Below the pieces are notes generated by a model that worked only from the letters and a program-made list of their open reading frames with translations, was not told where the DNA came from and made no database searches. The translations under genes were made by a program, and so were the position numbers. DNA of 64,000 nucleotides from Paraburkholderia sp. BL21I4N1. GTDB taxonomy: Bacteria; Pseudomonadota; Gammaproteobacteria; Burkholderiales; Burkholderiaceae. The stretch is taken from NCBI RefSeq assembly GCF_002973525.1, contig NZ_PVEN01000008.1, forward strand, positions 1 through 64,000. The letters run 5' to 3'. Shown here one piece after another: positions 9,388 to 18,693 of the stretch (position 1 is its first letter; the number at the start of each line of letters is the position of its first letter).

Positions 9388-9854
9388 GCGTAGGGAATGC
9401 CTTCATGCTTGAGAAGCCAGCGTTTGACGTTGCGAAAAAAGCCGTCGCCGGCATGATGCGCGAAGCCGCCGATGTCGCCCGAGCCGACCACCCGATGGCA
9501 CGGAATCACGATCGGGAAATAGTTCGAGCCGCACGCCTGCCCGACCGCGCGCGGCACGCTGCCAACCTGCTTCGCCAGTTGTCCGTACGTCAGCACGACG
9601 CCCGGCGGAATCGCGCTGATGGCCTGCCAGACACGCTGCTGGAACGCAGTGCCGACCGGCGCGAGCGGTAATTCGAAAGTGGCGGATGCCTGCTCGAAAT
9701 ACCGTTCGATCTGCTCGACCGCCTGGCGAGCCAACAGCGAATCCGGCGCGACGTTCTCGATCGACTCCGGCAGATAGACGATCTCGCGCACGGCGTCGCC
9801 TTCGAGGCGAATGCCGACTTTGCCGAACGGCGCATCGATCACTGCGTTGAACAT
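9384..9854 (-). CDS. ogt: Methylated-DNA--[protein]-cysteine S-methyltransferase
   Basis: This suicide protein removes O6-alkyl groups from guanine by transfer to its own cysteine. The 156-residue product has the active-site motif IPCHRVV with Cys119, the helix-turn-helix region around LTYGQLAKQVGSVPRAVG, and an Ogt-type N-terminal domain (FNAVIDAPFGKVGI). No Ada regulatory domain is present. It overlaps xerD by four bases and is the first gene of that pair. Confidence 0.94.
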   Translation of the reverse strand: MFNAVIDAPFGKVGIRLEGDAVREIVYLPESIENVAPDSLLARQAVEQIERYFEQASATFELPLAPVGTAFQQRVWQAISAIPPGVVLTYGQLAKQVGSVPRAVGQACGSNYFPIVIPCHRVVGSGDIGGFAHHAGDGFFRNVKRWLLKHEGIPYA

Positions 9855-9913
9855 GATTGCCTGCTCCCTGACTGACGCGGCGTTGCGGGTTGAGAACGCG
9901 GAATGCCGCTACT

Positions 9914-11167
9914 TTACGCCGCTTCCAGAGCCCATTCCACATGCTCGCGCACCACCTCGGACGGGTCGTCGGCACGCAGCCTCAACGATTTGACAATGCG
10001 CTCGCGAGCCTCGGCACTCAAGCTTTCCGGCGACGCCGCACGCAACGCATTGCCCATCCCGACCGCGAGATTGCGCAACCAGCTTTCGTAACCGATGCGG
10101 CGAATCGCGCTGCCCTGCATGCGCGTATCGAAGTCGTCGGCGCTCCACGCAAACAGCTCGACGAGCGACGCCCGGTCCAGCCCATGCCGCACATCGAAAT
10201 CGGCAACCGGCGCCGCCTGCGCGAACTTGTTCCACGGACACGCGAGCTGGCAATCGTCGCAGCCATACACGCGATTGCCGATCAACGGCCGCATGTCCAC
10301 GGGAATACTGCCTTTCAATTCGATCGTGAGGTAAGAGATGCACAGCCGCGCGTCGACCTTATAGGGCGCCACGATCGCACCGGTCGGACACGCGTCGATG
10401 CAGCGCGTGCAACTGCCGCAATGCGCGCCGGGCGTTTCCGGCGCAACGTCGGGCGCGATCTCGGCGTCGGTCGGCAACGGCACGTCGACATAGATTTCGC
10501 CGAGGAAAAACAGCGAACCCGCATCGCGTTGCAGCAACAACGTGTGCTTGCCGCGCCAGCCGATGCCCGCCTTCTGCGCAAGTTCTACTTCAAGCACGGG
10601 CGCCGAATCGGTAAATACGCGGTAACCGAACGCGCCGATCTTGGCTTCGATTTTCTCGGCCAGATGTTGCAGACGGTTACGCATGACCTTGTGATAGTCG
10701 CGGCCGCGCGCATAGATCGACACCACCGCCGCCGACGGGTCCGCGAGCCGCGCCGCTTCGGCCGCACGCCAGTCCTGCATGAGTGGCGCAGTAAGCGGCG
10801 CGTCCTGCAAAGCGCTTTCGTGCGCCTTTCCGCTCAATGTCCGCGCGGGCAAATAGGCGATGCGCGCGGTAATCACACGTCGCGTACCGGCCACAAGCTC
10901 GGCCGGACGCGCGCGTTTCATACCGTGTTTCGCCATATAATCCATCTCGCCGTGACAACCCGCTTCCAGCCAGGCTGCGAGCGGCGCTTCGGCAGCGGAG
11001 AGGTCGGTGTCGCTAATCCCGATCGCCCCGAAACCCAGTTCACGGCCCCAACTTTTGATGTCGAGCGCAAGCGCATTCAGCGCCGCTTCATCGAAGGGAC
11101 GCTCGGCACCCGCGTCGTCGCTAGACGCTGGCGTGCTGGAAACAGGGGACTCCGGACTTCGGTTCAT
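9914..11167 (-). CDS. queG: Epoxyqueuosine reductase QueG
   Basis: QueG reduces epoxyqueuosine to queuosine in tRNA using cobalamin and two 4Fe-4S clusters. Cluster-binding cysteines are visible in CGSCTRCIDACP (about 252-263) and CDDCQLACPWN (about 306-316); the proposed catalytic aspartate lies in FTDSAPVLE. The C-terminal HEAT-like segment is present, total 417 residues. I chose the ATG at 11167; GTG at 11170 is the alternative, and neither has a clear ribosome binding site. It starts only 17 bases from the divergent tsaE, so promoters must overlap the opposite coding regions or the transcript starts at the codon. Confidence 0.94.
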   Translation of the reverse strand: MNRSPESPVSSTPASSDDAGAERPFDEAALNALALDIKSWGRELGFGAIGISDTDLSAAEAPLAAWLEAGCHGEMDYMAKHGMKRARPAELVAGTRRVITARIAYLPARTLSGKAHESALQDAPLTAPLMQDWRAAEAARLADPSAAVVSIYARGRDYHKVMRNRLQHLAEKIEAKIGAFGYRVFTDSAPVLEVELAQKAGIGWRGKHTLLLQRDAGSLFFLGEIYVDVPLPTDAEIAPDVAPETPGAHCGSCTRCIDACPTGAIVAPYKVDARLCISYLTIELKGSIPVDMRPLIGNRVYGCDDCQLACPWNKFAQAAPVADFDVRHGLDRASLVELFAWSADDFDTRMQGSAIRRIGYESWLRNLAVGMGNALRAASPESLSAEARERIVKSLRLRADDPSEVVREHVEWALEAA

Positions 11168-11184
11168 CACGCCATTTTACGAGA

Positions 11185-11769
11185 ATGCCTGTCAATCCCG
11201 ATCACGCGATCCCATCGCCCGCCGCTGTCCTGCTCGAACGCACCTTCGCGCTCGCGGACGAAGCCGCCACGCTCGCCTTCGGCGCGCGCTTCGCGCAAGC
11301 GATCGAAAGCCTGCGCGGCATGCCTGGCGAAACGCGGCAAGCCGCGCCGGGCGCTGTCGGCGACACGGCTTTTCACGGGCTGCAGGTGCAACTCGTCGGC
11401 GATCTCGGTGCCGGCAAAACCACCCTCGTACGCTCGACCTTGCGCGGCCTCGGTCACACCGGCCGCGTGCGCAGTCCCACCTACACCCTCGTCGAACCCT
11501 ACGAGCTCGAACGGCCCGCTGGGGAACTCACGCTCTATCACTTCGATCTGTATAGATTCACCGATCCGGCCGAATGGGCCGATGCGGGCTTTCGGGAATA
11601 CTTCGACAGCGGCGCGGTCTGCCTCGTCGAATGGCCGCAACGCGCGGGGCGTCTGCTGGGCGTGCCGGATCTCGTCTTCACGCTCGAACTGGATCACACG
11701 GGCGAAGGCCGCGTACTCGTCGCACGCGCATATAGCGAATCAGGAAAGGCATGTCTCGAAAGATGTTGA
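11185..11769 (+). CDS. tsaE: tRNA threonylcarbamoyladenosine biosynthesis ATPase TsaE
   Basis: TsaE is the P-loop ATPase that drives turnover of the TsaBD complex making t6A37 in ANN-decoding tRNAs. Walker A GDLGAGKTT is at 72-80, followed by SPTYTLVEPY, LYHFDLYR, DAGFREY and LVEWPQRAG, all family-typical. The protein (194 residues) is longer than usual because of an extra stretch around residues 43-65 before the first strand. Its end overlaps the amiC start by 19 bases, so the two are co-translated. Confidence 0.95.
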   Translation: MPVNPDHAIPSPAAVLLERTFALADEAATLAFGARFAQAIESLRGMPGETRQAAPGAVGDTAFHGLQVQLVGDLGAGKTTLVRSTLRGLGHTGRVRSPTYTLVEPYELERPAGELTLYHFDLYRFTDPAEWADAGFREYFDSGAVCLVEWPQRAGRLLGVPDLVFTLELDHTGEGRVLVARAYSESGKACLERC

Positions 11770-13334
11770 TCAAACCGTTCCGCTCGATCGAATCGGCGGC
11801 TACCGCCTCGCATAACTGGCGGCGTCGGCAGATTCTGTGCGCGGGCGCGTCCACGCTGATGCTCGGCCTCGTCGCACCGCGTCTTGCGTGGGCCAGCTCG
11901 GTGCTCGGCGTGCGGGTCTGGCCGGCGCGCGACTACACGCGCGTGACCATCGAATCCGATCAGCCGTTGCAGAACGCCCAGCAGTTGCTACAGGGACCGG
12001 ACAGGCTGGTGGTCGATCTGAGCGGCCTCGATCTCGACCAGGCGCTGAAGGATCTGGTGTCGAAGATCACGCCGAACGATCCGCAGATCTCGTCGGTGCG
12101 GGTTGGCCAATATCAGCCGCACGTGGTGCGCATGGTGTTCGACCTGAAGGGTTCGGTTAAGCCGCAGGTGTTCACGCTGCCGCCGGTCGGCGCGTACAAG
12201 TACCGGCTGGTATTCGACCTGTATCCGGCGGTCGCGCCCGATCCGTTAATGGATCTGCTCGCGCAGACCGAACACAAGCAGCAGACGCTGAACGAAAACA
12301 GCGCGCCGCCCGCCACGCTGAGCGGCCCCGGCACCACGCCGCCCACCGCCGACAACAGCGAGGCGTTCTTCGAACGCTACGCGCAGAACGGCGGGGCGGG
12401 TGGCGCCGGTTCGTCGAACGGCGTGCCGCGGCCGCCGGTGCATGCCGCGCCCACGCCGATGCCGCCGATCATTGCCAAACAGGCCACGCCTACCGCGCCG
12501 GTCGCACCGCCTGCCGCGATCGCTCGCAATAAAGGCGGCAACAGCGCCGGCAACCTGGGCGACGACAACGGCGGCGACGACAACTACGCGTTCACCGCGC
12601 CGAAATCCGGCAAGAGCAACACGGTGCGTCTGTTGACCGTGGCGATCGATCCGGGCCATGGCGGCGAAGATCCGGGCGCGATCGGCAGTTCGGGCACGTA
12701 CGAGAAACACGTCGCGCTCGACATCGCGAAGAAGCTGCGCGCGAAGATCGACGCGCAGCCGAACATGCGCTCCATGATGACGCGCGACGCCGACTTCTTC
12801 GTGCCGCTGAACGTGCGCGTGCAGAAGGCGCGACGCGTCGGTGCGGACCTGTTCGTGTCGATTCACGCGGACGCGTTCACCACGCCCGAGGCGAAGGGTT
12901 CGTCGGTGTTCGCGCTGTCCGACCACGGCGCGTCGAGCGCTGCGGCGCGCTGGATGGCGAACAAGGAGAACTCGTCGGATCAGATCGGCGGCATCAACAT
13001 CAAGAGCGCCGACGCCAGCGTCAACCGCGCGCTGTTCGATATGTCGACCACCGCGCAGATTCGCGACTCGATGCGCTACGGCAACTTCGTGCTGAAGGAA
13101 ATCGGCGGCATCAACAAGCTGCACAAAGGCTCGGTGGAACAGGCGGGGTTCGCCGTGCTGAAGGCGCCGGACATTCCGTCGATCCTCGTGGAGACGGCCT
13201 TCATCAGCAACCCGGATGAAGAGCGCCGTCTGAACGACGACGCGTATCGCGACAAGATGGCCGATGCGATCATGAACGGGATCAAGCGGTATTTCGCGGC
13301 GAATCCGCCGCTGGCGAAGAACCGCATGACATGA
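11751..13334 (+). CDS. amiC: N-acetylmuramoyl-L-alanine amidase AmiC-type (AMIN + Amidase_3)
   Basis: This periplasmic zinc amidase cleaves septal peptidoglycan during cell separation. The 527-residue protein has an N-terminal twin-arginine signal (RRRQILCAGAS at 24-34, then a hydrophobic stretch ending LAWA), an AMIN targeting domain (about 50-160), a proline/alanine/asparagine-rich linker (about 180-285), and the Amidase_3 domain. The zinc ligand His303 lies in DPGHGGEDPGA, a second in SIHADAF, and the catalytic glutamate in VETAFISN. The Tat signal fits E. coli AmiC, which is Tat-exported. It overlaps tsaE by 19 bases and is followed by a strong terminator. Confidence 0.95.
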   Translation: MSRKMLIKPFRSIESAATASHNWRRRQILCAGASTLMLGLVAPRLAWASSVLGVRVWPARDYTRVTIESDQPLQNAQQLLQGPDRLVVDLSGLDLDQALKDLVSKITPNDPQISSVRVGQYQPHVVRMVFDLKGSVKPQVFTLPPVGAYKYRLVFDLYPAVAPDPLMDLLAQTEHKQQTLNENSAPPATLSGPGTTPPTADNSEAFFERYAQNGGAGGAGSSNGVPRPPVHAAPTPMPPIIAKQATPTAPVAPPAAIARNKGGNSAGNLGDDNGGDDNYAFTAPKSGKSNTVRLLTVAIDPGHGGEDPGAIGSSGTYEKHVALDIAKKLRAKIDAQPNMRSMMTRDADFFVPLNVRVQKARRVGADLFVSIHADAFTTPEAKGSSVFALSDHGASSAAARWMANKENSSDQIGGINIKSADASVNRALFDMSTTAQIRDSMRYGNFVLKEIGGINKLHKGSVEQAGFAVLKAPDIPSILVETAFISNPDEERRLNDDAYRDKMADAIMNGIKRYFAANPPLAKNRMT

Positions 13335-13427
13335 TGACGGGTGGGGTGAGTGTCGCGCCGCATGACGTTCGCAAGTTCTCGCCCCTATCGACTGCCTGTC
13401 GAATGACACTGCGCTAAACGCGCAAGC

Positions 13428-13461
13428 AAAACGGCCGCCCTCACAAGAAGGCGGCCGTTTT
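13428..13461 (+). terminator. Rho-independent terminator after amiC
   Basis: AAACGGCCGCC and GGCGGCCGTTT form an 11-base stem around a ten-base loop, followed by TCTTTT. It lies about 95 bases after the amiC stop. Confidence 0.85.
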
Positions 13462-13627
13462 CTTTTGCACGAGACAACCGCCCCGCGCTTCGGATTCCCG
13501 CAGCACCAAGCTGCGCCAAGCCGCGCCAGCCTGCGGCAAGGTGCGCCGAACCGTCGTCGTCACGCCCACCGCAGTAGAATCATCCATTAAGCAAAATCCC
13601 CACTCACTATTCCAGCCGAGCCTGCCC

Positions 13628-14509
13628 ATGTCTTCCTCGATCAAAGCAGTTCTCAAACCGCATCTGCGCGACGTCGGCAGTCTGACCGTGCGGCGCGTGC
13701 TGCCCGCCGTGGCCGCGCGTCTGATCGGCCCGTTCATCTTCTTCGATCACATGGGTCCGGCCACGCTCGAACCCGGCGTCGGCCTCGACGTGCGTCCGCA
13801 TCCGCATATCGGCCTCGCCACCGTCACGTATCTGTTCGAAGGCTCGGTCATGCATCGCGACAGCCTCGGCTCGCAGCAGAAGATCGTCCCCGGCGACGTC
13901 AACTGGATGACGGCGGGCCGCGGCATCGTCCATTCCGAACGCACGCCGGAAGAAGATCGCGCAACCGGCCTGACCATGCACGGCATCCAGACCTGGGTCG
14001 CGCTGCCGCTGGAAGACGAAGACATCGAGCCGTCGTTCTCGCATCATGCCGCCGAGACGCTGCCGGTCGTCGAGCGCAACGGCGTGACGCTGCGGGTGAT
14101 CGCGGGCAACGCGTTCGGCGAGACCTCGCCGGTCGTCACGTTCTCCGGCACGCTATATGTCGCCGGTGAATTCGCGCCGGGCGGCGCCTTCGCACTGGAA
14201 CCGGAACACGAGGAGCGTGGCGTCTATCTGGTGGAAGGCGATCTGGAAATCGACGGCACGCCGCTCGAAGTCGGCCAGATGGCCGTGCTCGCGCTCGACG
14301 AAACCGTCACGCTCGCCAGCACGCACGGTGCACGCGTGATGCTGCTCGGCGGCGAGAAGCTGGACGGCGAGCGCTTTATCGAGTGGAATTTCGTCGCCAG
14401 TTCGCGCGAGAAAATCGAGGCCGCGAAGTTGGCCTGGACTTATCAGGAAATGGGCAAGGTGCCGGGTGAGACGGAATGGATTCCGCTGCCGGAACGCAAG
14501 GGCGCCTGA
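13628..14509 (+). CDS. Pirin family protein
   Basis: A 293-residue bicupin of the pirin family. The N-terminal metal site is intact: His58 and His60 in RPHPHIGLATVTY, His102 and Glu104 in GRGIVHSERT. Some bacterial pirins have quercetinase activity in vitro, and others bind metabolic enzymes; the role here is unknown. I start it at the ATG at 13628 (MSSSIKAVLKPHLRDVG); the 29 in-frame residues before it are not family-like. It precedes cnoX by 90 bases in the same direction. Confidence 0.92.
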   Translation: MSSSIKAVLKPHLRDVGSLTVRRVLPAVAARLIGPFIFFDHMGPATLEPGVGLDVRPHPHIGLATVTYLFEGSVMHRDSLGSQQKIVPGDVNWMTAGRGIVHSERTPEEDRATGLTMHGIQTWVALPLEDEDIEPSFSHHAAETLPVVERNGVTLRVIAGNAFGETSPVVTFSGTLYVAGEFAPGGAFALEPEHEERGVYLVEGDLEIDGTPLEVGQMAVLALDETVTLASTHGARVMLLGGEKLDGERFIEWNFVASSREKIEAAKLAWTYQEMGKVPGETEWIPLPERKGA

Positions 14510-14599
14510 TCGGCAAGGAAGACTCGCCAGCATGTGGCGTATTGAATCCGCAGCGACCGGCCCCACTTAATGACAAACCGTTTTATCGACGAGGACGCA

Positions 14600-15448
14600 A
14601 TGGACACCACTCTGGCCACTTTCGAACAGGACGTCATCACGGCGTCGACGCTGGCCCCCGTGCTGGTCGATTTCTGGGCGCCCTGGTGCGGCCCGTGCAA
14701 GACGCTCGGCCCGATGCTCGAAAAGCTCGAAGCCGAAGCCGCCGGCAAATGGAAGCTGGTGAAGGTGAACGTGGACGAAAACCAGGAACTGGCCGGGCAC
14801 TTCCAGGTACGCAGCATTCCGCACGTCATGGCGTTTGCCGACGGCCGGCCGGTCGATCAGTTCGTCGGCGTGCTGCCTGAAGGTCAGCTGCGCGAGTTTA
14901 TCGAGCGGCTGGTGCCGCAAGGCGCGGACGCGGCGCGTCTCGAAGCGCAAACCGCGCTGGACGAAGGCCGCCGCGACGACGCGTACGACGCGCTGCAAGC
15001 CGCCCTCGCCTACGACCCGGGTTTCGACGAAGCGCGCATGGACCGCATCGAAATGCTGCTCGAAGACAACCTGATCGACGAAGCCCGCAACGAAGTCGAT
15101 CTGCTGTCGCCGAAAACCACGCAAGGCATCGACGCGCGTTTCAACGCGATCAAGACGCGGCTCGACGCCGTGGACGCCGCGGCGGACCTGCCGCCCACCG
15201 ACGCGCTCGAAGCCAGGGTCGCCGCCGATCCTGCGGATCTCGAAGCACGCTTCGATCTGGCAAGCGCGCTGATTGCGCATCGTAAGTACGAAGGGGCGTT
15301 GGAACACCTGCTGGCAATCGTGCAACGCGATCGCACGTTCCGCGACGATATCGGCCGCAAGACGATGCTGTCGGTGTTCGATCTGGCCGCACATCAGCCG
15401 GAGCTGGTGTCGCAATGGCGGCGTAAGTTGAGCGCGTCGTTGTTTTAA
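14600..15448 (+). CDS. cnoX: Thioredoxin-TPR chaperedoxin (CnoX/YbbN family)
   Basis: A 282-residue protein with an N-terminal thioredoxin domain (about 1-110) and a C-terminal TPR-like half, the architecture of CnoX, a holdase that protects clients from oxidation and hands them to GroEL. The thioredoxin motif WAPWCGPCK is complete (Cys30, Cys33), so unlike E. coli CnoX (SxxC) it could have redox activity. I prefer the ATG at 14600, preceded by GAGGA, over 14570, which has no ribosome binding site. Confidence 0.9.
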   Translation: MDTTLATFEQDVITASTLAPVLVDFWAPWCGPCKTLGPMLEKLEAEAAGKWKLVKVNVDENQELAGHFQVRSIPHVMAFADGRPVDQFVGVLPEGQLREFIERLVPQGADAARLEAQTALDEGRRDDAYDALQAALAYDPGFDEARMDRIEMLLEDNLIDEARNEVDLLSPKTTQGIDARFNAIKTRLDAVDAAADLPPTDALEARVAADPADLEARFDLASALIAHRKYEGALEHLLAIVQRDRTFRDDIGRKTMLSVFDLAAHQPELVSQWRRKLSASLF

Positions 15449-15469
15449 ACGAACCGCGCAATGCGCGCA

Positions 15470-15497
15470 TGCGGTGGCGGCCTTGGCGGCCACCGCA
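15470..15497. terminator. Hairpin between cnoX and tcdA
   Basis: Nine-base arms TGCGGTGGC and GCCACCGCA lie between the convergent genes cnoX and tcdA, followed on the plus strand by TTCGTCTT. The T-run is imperfect. Confidence 0.45.
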
Positions 15498-15521
15498 TTC
15501 GTCTTCAAACCACCGGGTTCT

Positions 15522-16373
15522 TCAAGCCGGCGCCTGTTTCCCCAACGCCCGCAACACATGCGCGGCGGCGGCAAATCCAAAGCTCGCGGTCACACACACG
15601 CTCGAGCCGAACCCCGCACAATTCAAACCGACCGGACCCACCGGCGACGTGCTCACGGGCTCCGTATCCACGTCGACATCGACGACGGCCACTTCCGGAT
15701 AGATCAGCGGCTCGTCCGAATACACCGCGCTCACCTTGAACTTCGCTTTCGGCCCGCGCGGAAAACCATGCTGTTTTCGCAATTGCCCGCGCACCTTCGA
15801 CAACAACGGGTCCTGGATCGTCAACGCAAGGTCGTCGATGCGAATGCGCGTCGGATCGAGTTGCCCACCCGCGCCGCCCACCGTAATCAACGGCTGATTC
15901 CGCTCGACGCACCACGCGATCAACGCGGTCTTGGTACGCACGCTGTCGATCGCATCGATCACGTAATCGAAACCGCCGCCAAGCGTCGCGGCGAAATTAT
16001 CCGGCTCGACGAAGTCTTCGATCAGCCGCACGTCGCAATACGGATTGATCGCCGCGATGCGTTCGGCCATGGCTTCGACCTTCGGTTTTCCGTAGTTGCC
16101 GTCGAGCGCATGGATCTGCCGGTTAGTGTTGCTCTCGGCCACGTTGTCGAGATCGATCAGCGTCAGCGTGCCGACCGCGCTGCGCGCAAGCGCCTCGGCC
16201 ACCCACGACCCCACGCCGCCGATACCGATCACCGCGACATGCGCGGCTTCGAATGCGACGAGCGCCGGCGCCCCATACAGACGGGCGATACCGCCGAAGC
16301 GCCGCGCGCGGTCGGCGGTTTCACTCCCGTCGAGGCTGGTAGTAAGATCGGATTGCGCGGTGGGGCTGGACAT
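15522..16373 (-). CDS. tcdA: tRNA threonylcarbamoyladenosine dehydratase TcdA (ThiF/E1-like)
   Basis: TcdA uses ATP to cyclise t6A to ct6A in tRNAs that read ANN codons. The 283-residue E1-like protein has the nucleotide-binding GIGGVGSW (50-57), the LIDLDNVAESNTNRQ segment that positions ATP, and the C-terminal GFGSSVCVTASFGFAAA of the YgdL/CsdL group. The E1-type zinc-binding CxxC pairs are absent, as expected for TcdA rather than MoeB/ThiF. With tsaE 4 kb away, two steps of the same tRNA modification route lie close by. Confidence 0.92.
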   Translation of the reverse strand: MSSPTAQSDLTTSLDGSETADRARRFGGIARLYGAPALVAFEAAHVAVIGIGGVGSWVAEALARSAVGTLTLIDLDNVAESNTNRQIHALDGNYGKPKVEAMAERIAAINPYCDVRLIEDFVEPDNFAATLGGGFDYVIDAIDSVRTKTALIAWCVERNQPLITVGGAGGQLDPTRIRIDDLALTIQDPLLSKVRGQLRKQHGFPRGPKAKFKVSAVYSDEPLIYPEVAVVDVDVDTEPVSTSPVGPVGLNCAGFGSSVCVTASFGFAAAAHVLRALGKQAPA

Positions 16374-16623
16374 GGTGGCGGGGCTCGTTGGAATCAGGCG
16401 AAATCAGGCAAAACAGATAAAACGGCAATGCGCGAAGCTGATGCGTTCGCAGCCGGTATTTTGCCTGATCGCATCAATCCCTATCGGCACAAGGGTGACT
16501 CAGCGCAAACCGCCGCGAATATGGCGCAATACACTGGTGTACCGCGTGAAGCCTTGGCCTGGTCGCGCGCAAAGATTTCTCTCCTTAGCTATACTGGACT
16601 GACTGTAGCGTTCGCATAAGAAC

Positions 16624-17265
16624 ATGACCTCACTCGCCGATCTTCGAAACAACTATTCGCTCGGTTCTTTGGACGTTGCTGATGTCGACCGCAACCCGTT
16701 TCGTCAATTCGATACGTGGTTTGAACAGGCGGTCAAGGCCCAACTCCCCGAGCCGAATACCATGACGCTCGCCACGGTGGACTCGCGCGGCCGGCCGTCA
16801 GCGCGCATTGTGCTGATCAAAGGCGTCGACGAGCGCGGCTTCGTGTTCTTCACCAATTACGAAAGCCGCAAGGGCTGCGAACTGGCCGCGAATCCTTATG
16901 CGAGCCTGCTGTTTTACTGGATCGAACTCGAACGCCAGGTGCGTATCGAGGGCAGCATTATCAAAACCAGTGCGGAAGAAAGCGACCAGTACTTCGCGTC
17001 GCGCCCACTCGGTTCACGCATCGGTGCATGGGCATCCAATCAGAGTCAGGTAATTGAAAGCCGCTCGCAACTCGAAACACGCGAGCGCGAAATCTCCCTG
17101 CTCTACGGCGACCAGCCGCCGCGTCCACCGCATTGGGGCGGCTATCGTTTGGTACCCGAAGCAATCGAATTCTGGCAGGGTCGACCGTCGCGTCTGCACG
17201 ACCGTCTGCTCTACACGCGCTCAAGCGAACACAGCGACTGGCATATCTCCCGTCTGTCGCCTTGA
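16624..17265 (+). CDS. pdxH: Pyridoxamine 5'-phosphate oxidase
   Basis: PdxH oxidises PNP and PMP to pyridoxal 5'-phosphate with FMN. The 213-residue product has the family sequence throughout: EPNTMTLATVDSRGRPSARIV, KGVDERGFVFFTNYESRKG, ASLLFYW, the RPLGSRIGAWASNQS segment, and the terminal WHISRLSP. Length is normal. It is a single gene with 250 bases of spacer before it. Confidence 0.97.
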   Translation: MTSLADLRNNYSLGSLDVADVDRNPFRQFDTWFEQAVKAQLPEPNTMTLATVDSRGRPSARIVLIKGVDERGFVFFTNYESRKGCELAANPYASLLFYWIELERQVRIEGSIIKTSAEESDQYFASRPLGSRIGAWASNQSQVIESRSQLETREREISLLYGDQPPRPPHWGGYRLVPEAIEFWQGRPSRLHDRLLYTRSSEHSDWHISRLSP

Positions 17266-17406
17266 ATCGAATATAACGCCGTTGCGAGCGCTGCCAACGT
17301 AGCAGCGTACGCCGGCCGGATGGCATCTCGCGGCACGGGAGTTGCGCCGCACTGGGCTGCGATCCACACAAGCTTTGCTTTAATTCAACGGACACGGAGA
17401 GATCAC

Positions 17407-18621
17407 ATGTTCTGGGAGAAGAAGCTGGCGCAGTGGGTGGAAGACGTAAAAACCAAAGCTAACGTGCCCGCACGCCTCGTGCTGTGGGACGGTCAGCAGC
17501 ATGATTTCGGGCAGTTCGCGGCGCCCCAGGTCACCCTTCATGTCAAAAGCGCCACGGCGCTGCCCTATCTGCTCGAACCGAGCCTCGACAATCTCGGCGA
17601 GGCGTACGTGAAGGGCAAGATCGACATTGAAGGCAAGCTGTCGGACATCATCAATATCAGCTACCAGCTGGCGCGCAATACCGTGAATAGTGCGAGCAAG
17701 CTGGCGCGCGTGCGGCGCTATTTTCATCACTCGAAAGCGTCGGACAAGAAGGCGATCCAGTACCACTACGACGTCTCGAACGAGTTCTACAAGCTGTGGC
17801 TCGACGAGAACATGGTGTACTCGTGTGCGTACTTCGAGAATGGCGACGAAGATCTCGCCACCGCGCAGATCAAGAAGATCGACCACATCCTCACCAAGAT
17901 CCAGTTGCAGCCCGGACAGCGTCTGCTCGATATCGGCTGCGGCTGGGGCGCGCTCGTGCTGCGCGCGGCGCAGAAGTTCGGCGCGAAGTGCGTGGGCGTG
18001 ACGCTCTCGCAGAATCAGTTCGATCTCGCCACCGCGCGCGTGAAAGCCGCGGGTCTGGAAAGCCAGATCGAAATTCGTCTGCAGGATTATCGCGACATCG
18101 AAGGACAGTTCGACCGGATTACCAGCGTCGGCATGTTCGAGCACGTGGGTCGCAAGAATCTGCCGGGCTACTTCGAGAAAATTCACGATCTGCTGGTCGA
18201 CGACGGCGTCGCGATGAACCACGGCATTACGTCGAGCGATTCCGACAGCGGCGAGACCGCGCTGGGCGGCGGCGAGTTTATCGATCGTTATGTGTTCCCG
18301 GACGGCGAGCTGCCGCACATCAGCCTCGCGCTCGAGGCGATGCAGCGCGGCGGGCTCGAAGCGGTTGACGTCGAAAGCCTGCGCCGTCACTATGCGCACA
18401 CGCTGGATTTGTGGGCGGAAGCTTTCGAAGCGCATGCGGACGAAGCCCGCAAGCTCGTCGACGACGAAAAATTCCGCATCTGGCGCGTGTACCTCGCCGG
18501 TTGCGCATACGCATTCGAAACCGACGACGTCTCGATCTACCAGGTGGTGTGCCGCAAAGCCGGCCGCAGCGCGAAAACCTTGCCGTGGTCGCGCCGCTAT
18601 ATGTACGACAAAGCGCTGTGA
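17407..18621 (+). CDS. cfa: Cyclopropane-fatty-acyl-phospholipid synthase family methyltransferase
   Basis: A 404-residue SAM-dependent enzyme expected to add methylene across double bonds of membrane phospholipid acyl chains. SAM motif I LLDIGCGWGA is at 173-182; the CFA signature YHYDVSNEFYKLWLD (119-133) and the active-site region MVYSCAYF with Cys140 are present. The start at 17407 is supported by GGAGA six bases upstream. A related but distinct lipid methyltransferase activity cannot be excluded. Confidence 0.93.
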   Translation: MFWEKKLAQWVEDVKTKANVPARLVLWDGQQHDFGQFAAPQVTLHVKSATALPYLLEPSLDNLGEAYVKGKIDIEGKLSDIINISYQLARNTVNSASKLARVRRYFHHSKASDKKAIQYHYDVSNEFYKLWLDENMVYSCAYFENGDEDLATAQIKKIDHILTKIQLQPGQRLLDIGCGWGALVLRAAQKFGAKCVGVTLSQNQFDLATARVKAAGLESQIEIRLQDYRDIEGQFDRITSVGMFEHVGRKNLPGYFEKIHDLLVDDGVAMNHGITSSDSDSGETALGGGEFIDRYVFPDGELPHISLALEAMQRGGLEAVDVESLRRHYAHTLDLWAEAFEAHADEARKLVDDEKFRIWRVYLAGCAYAFETDDVSIYQVVCRKAGRSAKTLPWSRRYMYDKAL

Positions 18622-18693
18622 TGCGGTTGCGCCGCGGCGTCGTGCAGTAGCGGCCCGACGCGGCGCAACCTTTGAACAGCAGGTCGACGATCA

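Noticed and set aside
9890..11815. 641-codon plus-strand frame opposite queG
   Set aside because: Antisense shadow of queG and an alternative frame of tsaE; composition is Arg-rich and unlike any family.
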